A DNA stretch of 64,000 bases from Actinophytocola gossypii. Lineage in GTDB: Bacteria > Actinomycetota > Actinomycetes > Mycobacteriales > Pseudonocardiaceae. Shown one piece after another: positions 42,002 through 51,254 of the stretch. The position numbers and the translations under genes are program-made. Where the stretch lies: contig NZ_JAFFZE010000006.1 in NCBI RefSeq assembly GCF_025165815.1, forward strand, positions 434,001 through 498,000, written 5' to 3'. The notes below the pieces were generated by a model, which saw nothing but the letters and a program-made list of their open reading frames with translations, was not told the origin of the DNA and searched no databases. How positions within the stretch are numbered: position 1 is the stretch's first letter; every line of letters begins with the position of its first letter.

Positions 42002-43878
42002 GCCGCCAGGCCGACGCGAAGCGCCGGGAGCGCCGGAAGGCGGCCGTCCTCGCCGGCTGGGGCGCGGTCCGCGACAGCGTGGTGCTCGGCCGCCTCGCCG
42101 ACATCGTGCGGATCGACACGCGGACCGGCCTCACCGGCGTGGACAGCTGGGGTGTGGTCGACGGCCAGGGCACGATCACGGTGAACGCCGAGCGGGACGC
42201 CGAGCCGGCCGAGTGGGCCTGGGTGTTCGCGCACCTGCTGCTGCACCTCGGGCTCGGCCACACCGACACGGACCGCGTCGCCGAGGCAGGCGCGGTCACC
42301 GACACCGGCATCGACCCGGTGTACGTGACCGCCTGCTGTGTCGCGGTCACCCGGTTCGCGGAGATCGTGCGGGTGGGCCGGGCACCGGACCTGCTGCCGG
42401 AGCCGCCCGGCGGCGACGAGCTCTCCCTCACCCGCCGCTGGCGCGAGGCCGGCGTGCCCGCGGAGTTCCTGGCGTACGGCACCGGCGGCGACCAGCCCTG
42501 CCTGGTGCCCACCCCGACCCCGGCGTACCGGCCGCGCTACCACCAGCCGCGGCGCACGGCGTGGGACGAGTTCTTCGCAGCCGGCCTGACCGACGCGGCG
42601 ACCGAGGCGATGTCGCGGGCCGCGGAGTCGCGCGGGCAGGCCGGGATCGGCCGGGCGCGGCGTGAGTGGGACCGTGCGCTGTCCTGGTTCGTCTCGTCGT
42701 TCCCGCTGCTCGGCGCGGTCGCCGGCGGGTTCACGTTGGTGCCGGACGCCGAGGTGGCGCGGGCCTGGGACATCTCGGTCGCGGCGGTCAGCCCCGAGCA
42801 CGGCGAGATCTACGTCAACCCGCTCGCCACGCTCTCCGCCGAGGAGTGGCGGTTCGTGCTGGCGCACGAGATGCTGCACGCCGCGCTGCGCCACGACCGC
42901 CGGGTCGACGGGCGCGACCCCTACCTGTGGAACGTCGCCTGCGACTACGTGATCAACGGGTGGCTGGTGGCCATGGGCGTCGGGCACGCCCCCGACGGCC
43001 TGCTGCACGACCAGCGGCTCACCGACCTGTCCGCGGAGTCGGTGTACGACACGTTGACCACCGACCTGCGCCGCTCCCGCAAGCTCGCCACCCTCGGCCG
43101 CGCCACCGGCGACGTGCTCGGCGACTGGCTGTCCGAACCGGAGGCCGAGCGGCGGCGCGCGTCGCGGCGCGAGCGGCGGCCGACGCCGTGGGCCGCGGAC
43201 CGGGCGCGGCGGGTCGACCTCGACGAGTTCTACCGCCGCGCGCTGACCCAGGGCCTGGAGTACCAGCACGCGAGCGACCGGGGCACCGTCCCCGCCGGGC
43301 TCGAGGAGGAGATCCGGGCACTGGACCACCCGCCGCTGCCGTGGGACGCCCAGCTCGCCCGCTGGTTCGACGAGCACGTGCGGTCCGCGGAGCCCCGGCG
43401 GACGTACGCGCGGGCGTCCCGGCGGCAGGCCGCGAGCCCGGGCATCCCGCGCCCGGGCCGGGTGCGGCCGGAGGAGCTGACGTCGCGGCCGACATTCGGG
43501 GTCGTGCTGGACACGTCCGGGTCGATGGACACCGAGCTGCTCGGCAAGGCGCTCGGCGCGATCGCCTCGTACGCCACGGCCAGGGACGTGCCGGCCGCCC
43601 GCGTGGTGTTCTGCGACGCGGTCGCCTACGACGCCGGCTACCTGCCGGTGGAGCTGATCGCGGGCCGGGTGCGGGTCCGCGGCCGGGGCGGGACCGTGCT
43701 GCAGCCGGGCGTCACGCTGCTGGAACGGGCGCCCGACTTCCCTGCGGACGGGCCCATCCTGGTGATCACCGACGGCGCCTGCGACGTGGTCCGGGTCCGC
43801 CGCGAGCACGCGTTCCTGGTCCCGGCGGGCGCCCGGCTGCCGTTCACGCCGAGGGGCCCGCTGTTCCGGGTGCGCTGA
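41998..43878 (+). CDS. DUF2201-type metallopeptidase-like protein with C-terminal VWA domain
   Basis: 626 residues. There are two putative metallopeptidase-like domains: an N-terminal copy (about 25-180) with the degenerate [12 protein letters not shown] and a second (about 200-420) with an intact zinc motif [13 protein letters not shown] followed by [13 protein letters not shown]-like domain closes the protein (about 495-626) with the MIDAS motif LDTSGSMD and ITDGACD. It is co-translated with the MoxR ATPase, the standard partner. I infer an ATPase-driven metal-dependent chaperone or protease; no substrate is seen nearby. Confidence 0.9.
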   Translation: MSRQADAKRRERRKAAVLAGWGAVRDSVVLGRLADIVRIDTRTGLTGVDSWGVVDGQGTITVNAERDAEPAEWAWVFAHLLLHLGLGHTDTDRVAEAGAVTDTGIDPVYVTACCVAVTRFAEIVRVGRAPDLLPEPPGGDELSLTRRWREAGVPAEFLAYGTGGDQPCLVPTPTPAYRPRYHQPRRTAWDEFFAAGLTDAATEAMSRAAESRGQAGIGRARREWDRALSWFVSSFPLLGAVAGGFTLVPDAEVARAWDISVAAVSPEHGEIYVNPLATLSAEEWRFVLAHEMLHAALRHDRRVDGRDPYLWNVACDYVINGWLVAMGVGHAPDGLLHDQRLTDLSAESVYDTLTTDLRRSRKLATLGRATGDVLGDWLSEPEAERRRASRRERRPTPWAADRARRVDLDEFYRRALTQGLEYQHASDRGTVPAGLEEEIRALDHPPLPWDAQLARWFDEHVRSAEPRRTYARASRRQAASPGIPRPGRVRPEELTSRPTFGVVLDTSGSMDTELLGKALGAIASYATARDVPAARVVFCDAVAYDAGYLPVELIAGRVRVRGRGGTVLQPGVTLLERAPDFPADGPILVITDGACDVVRVRREHAFLVPAGARLPFTPRGPLFRVR

Positions 43879-43924
43879 CTTCGCGGCTGGGTTCGCACCG
43901 GGAAGAAATGCCGGCGGTGGCGGG

Positions 43925-44926
43925 TTGCCCCTGGATGTGATCGATGTTCCGCTGTCCGTCCTGGATCTTGCCCCGTTGGCCAAGGGGGCCACCGCGACCG
44001 AGGCGCTGGCCGCGACCACCGCGCTCGCCCGGCGGGTGGAGGAGCTCGGGTACCGCCGGATCTGGGTGGCCGAGCACCACAACATGCCCTCCATCGCCAG
44101 TTCGTCGCCCGCCGTGCTGATCGCGCACCTCGCGGCCGCGACCTCGACGATCCGGGTCGGGTCGGGCGGGGTGATGCTGCCCAACCACGCGCCGCTGGTC
44201 GTCGCCGAGCAGTTCGGGACGCTGGAGGCGCTGCACCCGGGCCGGATCGACCTGGGGATCGGCCGCGCGCCGGGTACCGACCAGCGGACCGCGCTGGCCC
44301 TGCGGCGGACCATGGCCGGGCTGTCCGCGGAGGGGTTCCCGCAGGAGCTCGGCGACCTGATCGGCTACTTCGAGGGCAGCGGCGACCGGATCGTCGCGGT
44401 GCCCGGCAAGGGGAACGAGCCGGCTGTCTGGCTGCTTGGCTCGTCCGGGTTCAGTGCGCAGCTCGCTGGGGTGCTGGGGCTGCCGTTCTCGTTCGCGCAC
44501 CACTTCAGCTCGGCGAACACGATCCCGGCGCTGGAGCTGTACCGGTCGAACTTCCGCCCCTCGCGCTGGCTTTCGCGGCCGTACGCGAAGGTCGCGGTCA
44601 ACGCGATCTGCGCGGACACCGACGAGCGGGCCAGGTTCCTGTCCGGGCCGGCGTCGCTGGCGTTCCTCAAGCTGCGGACCGGCAAGCCCGAGGCCCTGGT
44701 CACGCCGGAGGAGGCCGCCGCGTACCCGTACACCGACCAGGAGCGCGCGTTCGCCGAGGACCGGTTCGCCGACCAGGCGGTCGGCTCGCCGGAGACCGTG
44801 CGGCGGCAGCTGACCGGCCTGCTCGACCGCACCGGCGCCGACGAGCTGATGCTGACCACGATGGTCTACGACCAGGAGGAGCGGATCCGGTCCTTCGAAC
44901 TGATCAGTGAGAAGGTCGTCCGCTAG
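43925..44926 (+). CDS. Luciferase-like (LLM) flavin-dependent oxidoreductase
   Basis: 333 residues from TTG 43925; a GTG at 43937 is equally possible. LLM features: [87 protein letters not shown]. The AEHH(N)M signature is common to alkanal-monooxygenase-like actinobacterial proteins. FMN-dependent oxidation; substrate unknown. Stop is followed by a strong hairpin. Confidence 0.9.
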   Translation: MPLDVIDVPLSVLDLAPLAKGATATEALAATTALARRVEELGYRRIWVAEHHNMPSIASSSPAVLIAHLAAATSTIRVGSGGVMLPNHAPLVVAEQFGTLEALHPGRIDLGIGRAPGTDQRTALALRRTMAGLSAEGFPQELGDLIGYFEGSGDRIVAVPGKGNEPAVWLLGSSGFSAQLAGVLGLPFSFAHHFSSANTIPALELYRSNFRPSRWLSRPYAKVAVNAICADTDERARFLSGPASLAFLKLRTGKPEALVTPEEAAAYPYTDQERAFAEDRFADQAVGSPETVRRQLTGLLDRTGADELMLTTMVYDQEERIRSFELISEKVVR

Positions 44927-44938
44927 ACACGCGTCCCG

Positions 44939-44978
44939 TGCCGCCGGTGATCCCCCTCTTTCACGATCACCGGCGGCA
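44939..44978 (+). terminator. Hairpin terminator after LLM gene
   Basis: Perfect 14-base arms, TGCCGCCGGTGATC and its complement, with a 12-base pyrimidine-rich loop, starting 12 bases after the stop codon. Confidence 0.8.
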
Positions 44979-45294
44979 GGTGTGGACGCGGCGGCACGAG
45001 CCGCTCGCGAGGGGCAGGTTGACGGTGACACCGGCAACGCGGGCAAGGATGGTTACCCGCGGCTCGGATTTGTCGGCGTCACCGTCGCCCCGGCTCCCCG
45101 ACCCGCGACTCGTCCGCCGCGGCCAGGTCGATTCGTACACCGGTGCCCTCGGCGCACTGCAAGGTGCGTAGCCGCCAAACCCGGGGGTATGCGACCTCCG
45201 ACCAGGGCTTCCGGATGCGTGTTCACTCGTTCGGAGTAACGTACTTCACCGTGGCCGGATGACCACGCAGCGAAGTCGATCAGGGGGTGACGGC
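44979..45294. other. Intergenic region before HxlR gene
   Basis: No convincing coding frame, repeat or RNA gene seen in these ~316 bases apart from short frames without codon bias. The part near 45215-45245 is richer in AT (GTTCGGAGTAACGTACTTC) and probably holds the HxlR promoter. Confidence 0.5.
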
Positions 45295-45705
45295 GTGAAC
45301 GACGAGAGCCTGCCGTACCGGCACGGCATCCACGAGGCCATGGGCGCGCTCTCCGGCCAGTGGGTGACCGCCGTGCTGGCGTCGCTGACCGCGCGGCCGA
45401 TGACCTACTCGAAGCTGCTGGAGCACATCAACCGCACCGAGGAGCGCCTGGGCTGGGTCACCCACGAGCGCCCGCTGCGGCAGAAGGTGCTCACCGACAC
45501 CCTGCACCGGATGCAGCGCGACGGTCTGGTCCTCAAGATCGAGCGGCCGAGCACCTTCGGCTCCACCTGGTACCAGCTCACCCCGATGGGCCGCTCCCTG
45601 CTGCGCGCCCTGCTCCCGCTCGCCAAGTGGGCCGAGGACCACCGCGGCGAGCTCAGCCGCGCCCGCGCCGCCTACGCCGCGGCCAGAACGGAAGAACCGG
45701 ACTAG
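45295..45705 (+). CDS. HxlR-family winged-helix regulator
   Basis: 136 residues from GTG 45295, close behind AGGGGGTGA; an ATG at 45259 (148 residues) cannot be excluded. HxlR pattern: LSGQWVTAVLASLTARPMTYSKLLEHI, then PLRQKVLTDTLHRMQRDGLVLKIERP and WYQLTPMGRSLL. Small redox- or aldehyde-sensing repressors belong here; no cysteine is present, so thiol sensing is unlikely. The target is not evident; the LLM gene upstream is possible. Confidence 0.87.
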   Translation: MNDESLPYRHGIHEAMGALSGQWVTAVLASLTARPMTYSKLLEHINRTEERLGWVTHERPLRQKVLTDTLHRMQRDGLVLKIERPSTFGSTWYQLTPMGRSLLRALLPLAKWAEDHRGELSRARAAYAAARTEEPD

Positions 45706-45708
45706 GCC

Positions 45709-46071
45709 CTACCAGGACGACCGCGGATCGAACACACCCTTGACCATCACGTCGTCGGTGGTCTGCTCGGCCGGGTGGTCCGGGTGCGGCCCCTCCGGCG
45801 TGAGCAGGTCGCGTGCCGCCTCCGCCGCGGCCTTCGCGGCCTCGGTGAACGCCGCCGCGACGCGTTGCTCATCGCCCTCCAACAGGGTGCCCTGGCGGAT
45901 GGTGGTGTCCCGCACCCGCCCGAGCGCGTCCACCCAGACCGTCACCGAGCCGTCGGCGGACCGGCCGGAGAAGCCGTTGCGCAGGTAGTCGAACGGCGTG
46001 GTGCCCGCCCGCTCCGCCGCGCCGCGCAGCCGTTCGGCCGCGTCGAGGAATACCTGCTCGTCGCCTGTCAT
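45709..46071 (-). CDS. YbaB/EbfC-like protein of a WXG100-type locus
   Basis: 120 residues. Resembles the YbaB/EbfC-like proteins that accompany WXG100 genes: helical start, then SGRSADGSVTVWVDALGRVRDTTIRQGTLLEGDEQRVAAAFTEA. Third gene of a minus-strand operon with two WXG100-type genes (8-base gap). Probably an accessory or chaperone of the secreted proteins. Confidence 0.8.
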   Translation of the reverse strand: MTGDEQVFLDAAERLRGAAERAGTTPFDYLRNGFSGRSADGSVTVWVDALGRVRDTTIRQGTLLEGDEQRVAAAFTEAAKAAAEAARDLLTPEGPHPDHPAEQTTDDVMVKGVFDPRSSW

Positions 46072-46079
46072 GATCGTCC

Positions 46080-46748
46080 TCAGGTGTTCGGGTCGGTGGT
46101 CCTGGCGTCCCAGTCGCGCGGTGCGCCCGGCCGGGTCGGCGCGTCGGCGACCGAGGGGATCTTCTCGCTGATCAGCCGCTCCAGCTCCTCGACGCTCGTG
46201 TTCACGTTGAGCAGGCGCTTCACGACCGTCGAGTACGCGTCGAGCAGCAGGCCGATCACCGTGATGACCGCGCCGACCACCGCGCCGACGAAGGTCTCCC
46301 AGGTGGCGAGCATGACGACGATGCCGGCGAGCGTCAGGATCCAGCCGACGATCTCCTCCCAGCCCATCTCCAGGTCACCGGCCAGATCGGTGAGCAGGTC
46401 CCCGATCTGTCCCGCGGGGTCGCCGATCCTGGCGATCAGGTCGAGCGCGAGGTCCATGTCCTGCTTGAACGCCTGCCAGGCCTCGCCCTCCCAGCGCTGG
46501 CCGACCTTGGTGACGACCTCGGTCAGGTCCTGGGTGATCGCGTTCGCCATCGACCCGGGCAGCCCGTCCCCGCCGCCGGTGCCCCACGCGGCCGCGGCCG
46601 TGCGCACCGCGTCCGGGTCGAACAGCGCGATCTTCCGCAGGGTGTCGCCGAGTTGGGGGACGGGCACGCCGTGTTCGGCGATCAGCCCGTCGATCCGGTT
46701 GATGGTCGGCCAGAACTGCGGCGGCACCTTCTCCGCGAGGAGGGTCAT
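46080..46748 (-). CDS. WXG100-type protein with membrane segments
   Basis: 222 residues. A central WEGEAWQAFKQDMDLAL is the WXG turn of ESX-secreted proteins; the following region (about 125-175) has two hydrophobic helices (WILTLAGIVVMLATWETFVG; AVVGAVITVIGLLLDAY). Longer than classical 100-residue WXG proteins. Starts within the stop of the smaller partner gene (ATGA). Likely an ESX/T7SS substrate; no secretion machinery genes are in the window. Confidence 0.8.
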   Translation of the reverse strand: MTLLAEKVPPQFWPTINRIDGLIAEHGVPVPQLGDTLRKIALFDPDAVRTAAAAWGTGGGDGLPGSMANAITQDLTEVVTKVGQRWEGEAWQAFKQDMDLALDLIARIGDPAGQIGDLLTDLAGDLEMGWEEIVGWILTLAGIVVMLATWETFVGAVVGAVITVIGLLLDAYSTVVKRLLNVNTSVEELERLISEKIPSVADAPTRPGAPRDWDARTTDPNT

Positions 46749-47047
46749 CGGATTCCTCCCAGCCGGTGCGTCGCGGCCTCCTCCAGGCCCAGGTACAGGT
46801 CGCCGGCCTGCTTCAGCGCGTCCGCGTGGGCGTCGAGCAGGGTGCCCACCCGCACCATGCAGGCCAGCATGCTCGCGCGGGCCGACTGGTACGGCCCGTG
46901 GAGCGCGGCGGCGTACTCACCCCACTCGTGCCAGGGCAGTTCCGAGCCGCCCTCGAAGTCGGCGGTCGTCGCGTCGGCCTCGCCGACCTCGACCGCGATG
47001 TCCTTGCTCGCCTGGAGCAGGTAGTTCGCGTCGGTCGTGTAACCCAT
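46745..47047 (-). CDS. Small WXG100-like partner protein
   Basis: 100 residues from ATG 47047 (MGYTTDANYLLQASKDIAV), an all-helical protein of the usual WXG100 size with a W-containing turn (LPWHEWGEYAAAL). Pairs with the 222-residue protein. The MGYT start is shared with the two large WXG-type proteins at 51773 and 53903. Confidence 0.75.
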   Translation of the reverse strand: MGYTTDANYLLQASKDIAVEVGEADATTADFEGGSELPWHEWGEYAAALHGPYQSARASMLACMVRVGTLLDAHADALKQAGDLYLGLEEAATHRLGGIR

Positions 47048-47122
47048 GCGCAAAGCACAGCACGACCGACGACGTGACATATCCGAATTGGATGTAACAG
47101 GAGAAGAATTACTCCGTTCGGA

Positions 47123-50100
47123 TCAACCCGGCCGCTGGGTCAGGTCGCCGATCGCGGCGACGATCGCCTGCACCTGGTTGCGGCCCGAGTCCTTGGCCAC
47201 GAACAGCGCGTCGTCGGCGGCCAGCAGCACGTCCTGCAGGTCCGGCCCGAACTCCGGGTACAGCGCCACCCCGATCGACACGCTCAGCCCGTCGACCACC
47301 TCGGCACCGTCCTCGGCCGAGACCGGGACGCGCAGCTCGCGGACCCGCTCGCAGATGCGCTCGCCGGTCGCGTGCAGCTCCTCCCGGGTGATCTCCGGGC
47401 ACAGCACAACGAACTCCTCGCCGCCCCAGCGCCCGACCACGTCGTACCGGCCGGCGCAGGCGGTCAGGGTGTCCGCGACGGCCTGCAGCACCCGGTCGCC
47501 GACCAGGTGCCCGTGCAGGTCGTTGACCGCCTTGAAGTGGTCGAGGTCGACCATCAGCACCCCGACCCGGGTCTCGTCCCGCGCGGCGCGCCGGACCTCG
47601 GCCGTCGCCAGGTTCGTCCAGGCCGTGGCGTTCGCCAGGCCGGTCTTCTGGTCGGTGGACGCGGCCTCCTCGAGCTGACGCAGCAGTACGCTGCGGTGCA
47701 GCACCAGCAGCGCCGGCACCATCATCAGCGACCAGCTGGGGTGCAGGGCGAGCAGGATCGCGTTGATCGCGCCGAGGCCGATCGTGCCGTACTCCAGCGC
47801 CGCCTCCTTGCCCGTGCCGAGCGCGCGCCGCAGGCTGAGCCGCTGTTCGTGCAGGGTGATGGCGGTGGCGACGAGACCCAGGTTCACCGCCGAGTACACC
47901 AGCACGGCGAGCACGATCGCCGCGAACACCTCCGGGCGGCCCCAGTCCGTCAGGTCGCCGGGCGCGAGCTGGTACCGGATCGCCGACGCGCTGTGCGCGG
48001 CCAGCACGACCGTGGACGCGGTGAACACCAGCCGGTAGGCGCGCACGCTGCGCACCCGGTACCAGCTGCGCCAGAACAGGTGCAGGTACAGCGCGCAGGT
48101 CACCACCGGGACCAGCGCCGTCGGCAGCACCAGGATGGCGGAGAACGTCCACACCGAGGTCAGGTTGACGTGCGGGGTGTCGTTGAACCGGCGGCGCACC
48201 CGTTCCACGTGCCTGGTCATCTCGCCCATGGCCACGCCGAGCCCGACGATGATCCCGAGCATGGCGAGGTCGGTGCCGTCGACCGAGGCCCGCAGGGCGT
48301 GGAACAGGGTCAGGCCGGCGGCCGCGGTCTCCACGACCAGCAGCAGCGCCAGCACCCGGGCCGGCTCACGCCACAGTGCCCAGCGTGCCGGTCCCCTGGA
48401 CCGGGTATCGGTCGGCGGGGATGCTGGGTGCGGCGGTCGGGGGACCTCACGCTGATCAGCATCCCCCATGCCGTGCTCGGCGGCCGTGCCGATGGAAGGA
48501 GGTGCCAGCGATGTCGCGTAGCTGGGACTGGTGAATCCCCGTACCCGTCCGTTGCCGTTCGTGCTGGGAGGAGGTGTGTCCGATGCGGAGCTGGGACTGG
48601 TGAGGTCCGGTAGCTGACCGTTCGCGCTGTCGTTCTCGATGGTGTTCTCGCTGGTGGGAGGTGTGCCCGATGTCGCGGAGCTGGGACTGGTGAACCCGGG
48701 AGTGTGTCCGTTGCCGTTCGTCCCGGAAGGAGGTGCGTCCGATGCGGAGCTGGGACTGGTGAGCCCGTGACCCCTGTGTCCGTTGCCGTTCACGAGGTCG
48801 TTCTCGACGGCGTTTCCGCTGGTGGGAGGTGTGCCCGATGTCGCGGAGCTGGGATTGGTGAACCCGGGAGTGTGCCCGTTGCCGTTCGTCCTGGAAGGAG
48901 GTGTGTCTGATGTCGCGAAGCTGGGACTGGTGATCGCCCCATGCTGATCAGCGTCGTCGGTCTCGCGCCCGCCCGGACGGATACGGGCGCGAAGCCACGA
49001 CGACCCCACGAGGCCAGTGAGCACGATGCCGGCCACGCCGCCGACGGCGACCGCGAGTGCCGAACTGGTCATGTCCGCGAGTATGCCCGCCCCGAGGATC
49101 GCGAGTCCCTGGGAGGACAGCACTCCGGCACCAACCAGCCCGGACGCGGCGCCCCGGTGGTGGTCGGGCACGGCGAGTACGAAGGCGGCCTGGGCGAGGA
49201 GCAGGTACCCCGTCGCGCAGGCGCCGCACAGCGCCCACAGCGGAACGACCAGCCACAGCGGTGGCCCGAACGCGCACAGGGCGAGCGGCACCCCCGCCGC
49301 GACCGCCAGCACGGTGGTCGCCCGCGCCCGCCGGTGGTCCGGAACGCGGGCGACGAGCCACGCCCCGACGATGTTGCCGACCGGCATGGCCGCCATCAGC
49401 AGGCCGACCGCGGCGACCGGGACGCCGAGGCCGGCCGCGTACGGGGCGGCGAGGCCCTCCGGCACCACGAACACGCCGATCAACCAGGACAGCGCCGTCA
49501 GGCCGCGCAGCCGGCGGTCGCGCCACACCAGGCGGGCGGCGCCGGTGGACCGCTCGGCCCGGTCCCGCCGGGCGGCCGGGCGGTCGCGCACCCCGGCCAT
49601 CAGCAGCACGGCGCTGAGCAGGAACGTCGCGGCGTTCAGGCCGAGCGCGACGTGCGGCTCGACCAGCGCGACCAGCACGCCGCCGAACAGGAACCCGACG
49701 GCCTGCACGGTCTGGTTGGTGACCGTGCGCAGGGCGAGCCCGGTGACGTACCGGTCGCCGGTCAGGATCGCCGGCAGCAGCGCCTGCTGCGCTGCCTTGA
49801 ACGGCGGCCCGACGAGCGTCAGCGGGAACACCAGGGCCATCAGCACCGGAAGCGGCAGCGCCGGGATCGCCATCAACGCGGCGAGCACCGCGCGGAGCAC
49901 GTCGACGGCCACCATCAGCTCGCGGCGGCGGTAGCGGTCGGCCAACCCGCCGAGCAGCACGCCGCCGAGGATCGCGGGAAGGAAGGTCAGCGCGTAGGTC
50001 AGCGCGGTGAGGGACGCGGACGAGGTCCTGGCGTACACCAGCACGGCGATGCCGACCCTGGCGAACTGGTCACCGAGGACGGACAGCAGCTCGGCGCCCC

Positions 50101-50155
50101 AGAGCGCGCGGAACTCGCGCACGGACAGCACGTCACGAAAACCCGCGCGACCCAT
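47123..50155 (-). CDS. MFS transporter fused in frame to a GGDEF diguanylate cyclase through a repeat linker
   Basis: 1010 residues from ATG 50155 with no stop. Residues 1-~405 form a 12-helix MFS exporter (SVREFRALWGAELLSVLGDQFARVG; motif A GGLADRYRRRELM). Residues ~420-565 are a Ser/Thr/Pro/Asn linker of six repeats of the (F/L)TSPS(S/Y/F)A type. Residues ~580-830 hold about six membrane helices; the C-terminal ~160 residues are a GGDEF domain with active-site WGGEEF and no clear RxxD inhibitory site. It makes cyclic di-GMP if active. A separate GGDEF gene could start at ATG 48469, giving 448 residues. Whether cells make one protein or two is open; the linker DNA also carries an array of plus-strand micro-ORFs. 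Confidence 0.75.
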   Translation of the reverse strand: MGRAGFRDVLSVREFRALWGAELLSVLGDQFARVGIAVLVYARTSSASLTALTYALTFLPAILGGVLLGGLADRYRRRELMVAVDVLRAVLAALMAIPALPLPVLMALVFPLTLVGPPFKAAQQALLPAILTGDRYVTGLALRTVTNQTVQAVGFLFGGVLVALVEPHVALGLNAATFLLSAVLLMAGVRDRPAARRDRAERSTGAARLVWRDRRLRGLTALSWLIGVFVVPEGLAAPYAAGLGVPVAAVGLLMAAMPVGNIVGAWLVARVPDHRRARATTVLAVAAGVPLALCAFGPPLWLVVPLWALCGACATGYLLLAQAAFVLAVPDHHRGAASGLVGAGVLSSQGLAILGAGILADMTSSALAVAVGGVAGIVLTGLVGSSWLRARIRPGGRETDDADQHGAITSPSFATSDTPPSRTNGNGHTPGFTNPSSATSGTPPTSGNAVENDLVNGNGHRGHGLTSPSSASDAPPSGTNGNGHTPGFTSPSSATSGTPPTSENTIENDSANGQLPDLTSPSSASDTPPPSTNGNGRVRGFTSPSYATSLAPPSIGTAAEHGMGDADQREVPRPPHPASPPTDTRSRGPARWALWREPARVLALLLVVETAAAGLTLFHALRASVDGTDLAMLGIIVGLGVAMGEMTRHVERVRRRFNDTPHVNLTSVWTFSAILVLPTALVPVVTCALYLHLFWRSWYRVRSVRAYRLVFTASTVVLAAHSASAIRYQLAPGDLTDWGRPEVFAAIVLAVLVYSAVNLGLVATAITLHEQRLSLRRALGTGKEAALEYGTIGLGAINAILLALHPSWSLMMVPALLVLHRSVLLRQLEEAASTDQKTGLANATAWTNLATAEVRRAARDETRVGVLMVDLDHFKAVNDLHGHLVGDRVLQAVADTLTACAGRYDVVGRWGGEEFVVLCPEITREELHATGERICERVRELRVPVSAEDGAEVVDGLSVSIGVALYPEFGPDLQDVLLAADDALFVAKDSGRNQVQAIVAAIGDLTQRPG
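48511..48933 (+). repeat. Array of six micro-ORFs (M(S)RSWDW) with Shine-Dalgarno sequences, antisense to the MFS-GGDEF linker
   Basis: Six units start at ATG 48511, 48583, 48670, 48742, 48838 and 48910. Each is a 6- or 7-codon frame with its own stop (TGA): MSRSWDW (units 1, 3, 5, 6) or MRSWDW (2, 4). Each follows GGAGGTG 7-8 bases upstream. Distances are 72, 87, 72, 96 and 72 bases. The only base changes inside the frames are CGG/CGT/CGA (all Arg) and GAC/GAT (both Asp), silent here but altering Ser/Tyr/Phe and Ser/Asn on the other strand. The array is bounded by GCTGATCAGC at 48451 and 48943. The repeat is certain; translation is unproven. Confidence 0.85.
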
Positions 50156-50345
50156 CGTCTGCCCTCGCTCGGTGAACACCTCCGGGCCGTACCCCGCGTG
50201 GCCCGTGGACCCGAGACTAGAGCGCTGCCGGAGGCGCACCACCCTCGTGGCCGGTGTCCACCCGAACGGCCCAATGTGCTCACGCAACGTAGTGGGCGGG
50301 GAATCCCGCCAGCGGTTGTCAGGTTTGCCCGGCAGGGTGGCCCGC

Positions 50346-51254
50346 ATGACGGACAACAAGGTGGCGCTGGTCGCCGGTGGAACGCGGGCGGCCGGCCGGG
50401 CGATCGCCGTCGAGCTGGGCAGGCTCGGCATGACCGTGTACGTGACCGGCCGGACCACGCGCGAGCGGCGGTCGGAGCTGAACCGGCCGGAGACGATCGA
50501 GGAGACCGCCGAGCTGGTCGACGCGGCCGGGGGCACCGGCGTCCCGGTGCGCGTCGACCACCTCGAGCCGGACCAGGTGCGGGCGCTCGTCGACCGGATC
50601 GACACCGACCGGGGCCGGCTCGACGTGCTGGTCAACGACGTCTGGGGCGGCGACCCCTACATCGAGTTCGGCAAGAAGTTCTGGGAGCTCCCGCTCGACG
50701 GCGGCCTGCGGATGCTGCGCCTTGGCGTGGAGACCCACGCGATCACCAGCCACACCGCGCTCCCGCTGCTGATCCGCCGGCCGGGCGGCCTGGTGATCGA
50801 GATGACCGACGGCACCGCCGAGTCCAACGCCAGCTACCGGGCCGACGCGGGGTTCTTCTACGACCTGGTGAAGACGTCCGTGCAGCGGATGGCCCTCGCC
50901 CAGGCCGAGGAGCTGCGCCCGTACGGCTGCACGGCGGTCGCGCTGACCCCCGGCTGGCTCCGCTCGGAGGCGATGCTCGAGGGGTTCGGCGTCACCGAGG
51001 CCAACTGGCGGGACGCCACCGCCGACCACCCGCACTTCGTGATCTCCGAGTCCCCGGCGTTCGTCGGCCGGGCCGCCGCCGCGCTCGCCGCCGACCCGGA
51101 CGTGTCCCGCTGGTCGGGGCAGTCCCTGTCGTCGGGGCAGCTGGCCCCGGTGTACGGGTTCACCGACACCGACGGCAGCCGCCCCGACGCCTGGCGCTAC
51201 ATCGCGGAGGTCGAGAGCGCCGGCAAGCCGGCCGACGCGACCGGGTACCGCTAG
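50346..51254 (+). CDS. Short-chain dehydrogenase/reductase
   Basis: 302 residues from ATG 50346. Nucleotide site VALVAGGTRAAGRAIAVELG, strand LDVLVNDVWGGDP, and a YxxxK pair in GFFYDLVKTSVQRM. NAD(P)-dependent oxidoreductase, longer than usual because of inserts. Divergent from the MFS-GGDEF gene. Substrate unknown. Confidence 0.9.
   Translation: MTDNKVALVAGGTRAAGRAIAVELGRLGMTVYVTGRTTRERRSELNRPETIEETAELVDAAGGTGVPVRVDHLEPDQVRALVDRIDTDRGRLDVLVNDVWGGDPYIEFGKKFWELPLDGGLRMLRLGVETHAITSHTALPLLIRRPGGLVIEMTDGTAESNASYRADAGFFYDLVKTSVQRMALAQAEELRPYGCTAVALTPGWLRSEAMLEGFGVTEANWRDATADHPHFVISESPAFVGRAAAALAADPDVSRWSGQSLSSGQLAPVYGFTDTDGSRPDAWRYIAEVESAGKPADATGYR

Noticed and set aside
48511-48933. CRISPR array or simple tandem repeat
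   Set aside because: Spacers are themselves repeated and similar, and the units carry start, stop and ribosome sites; better described as a micro-ORF array.
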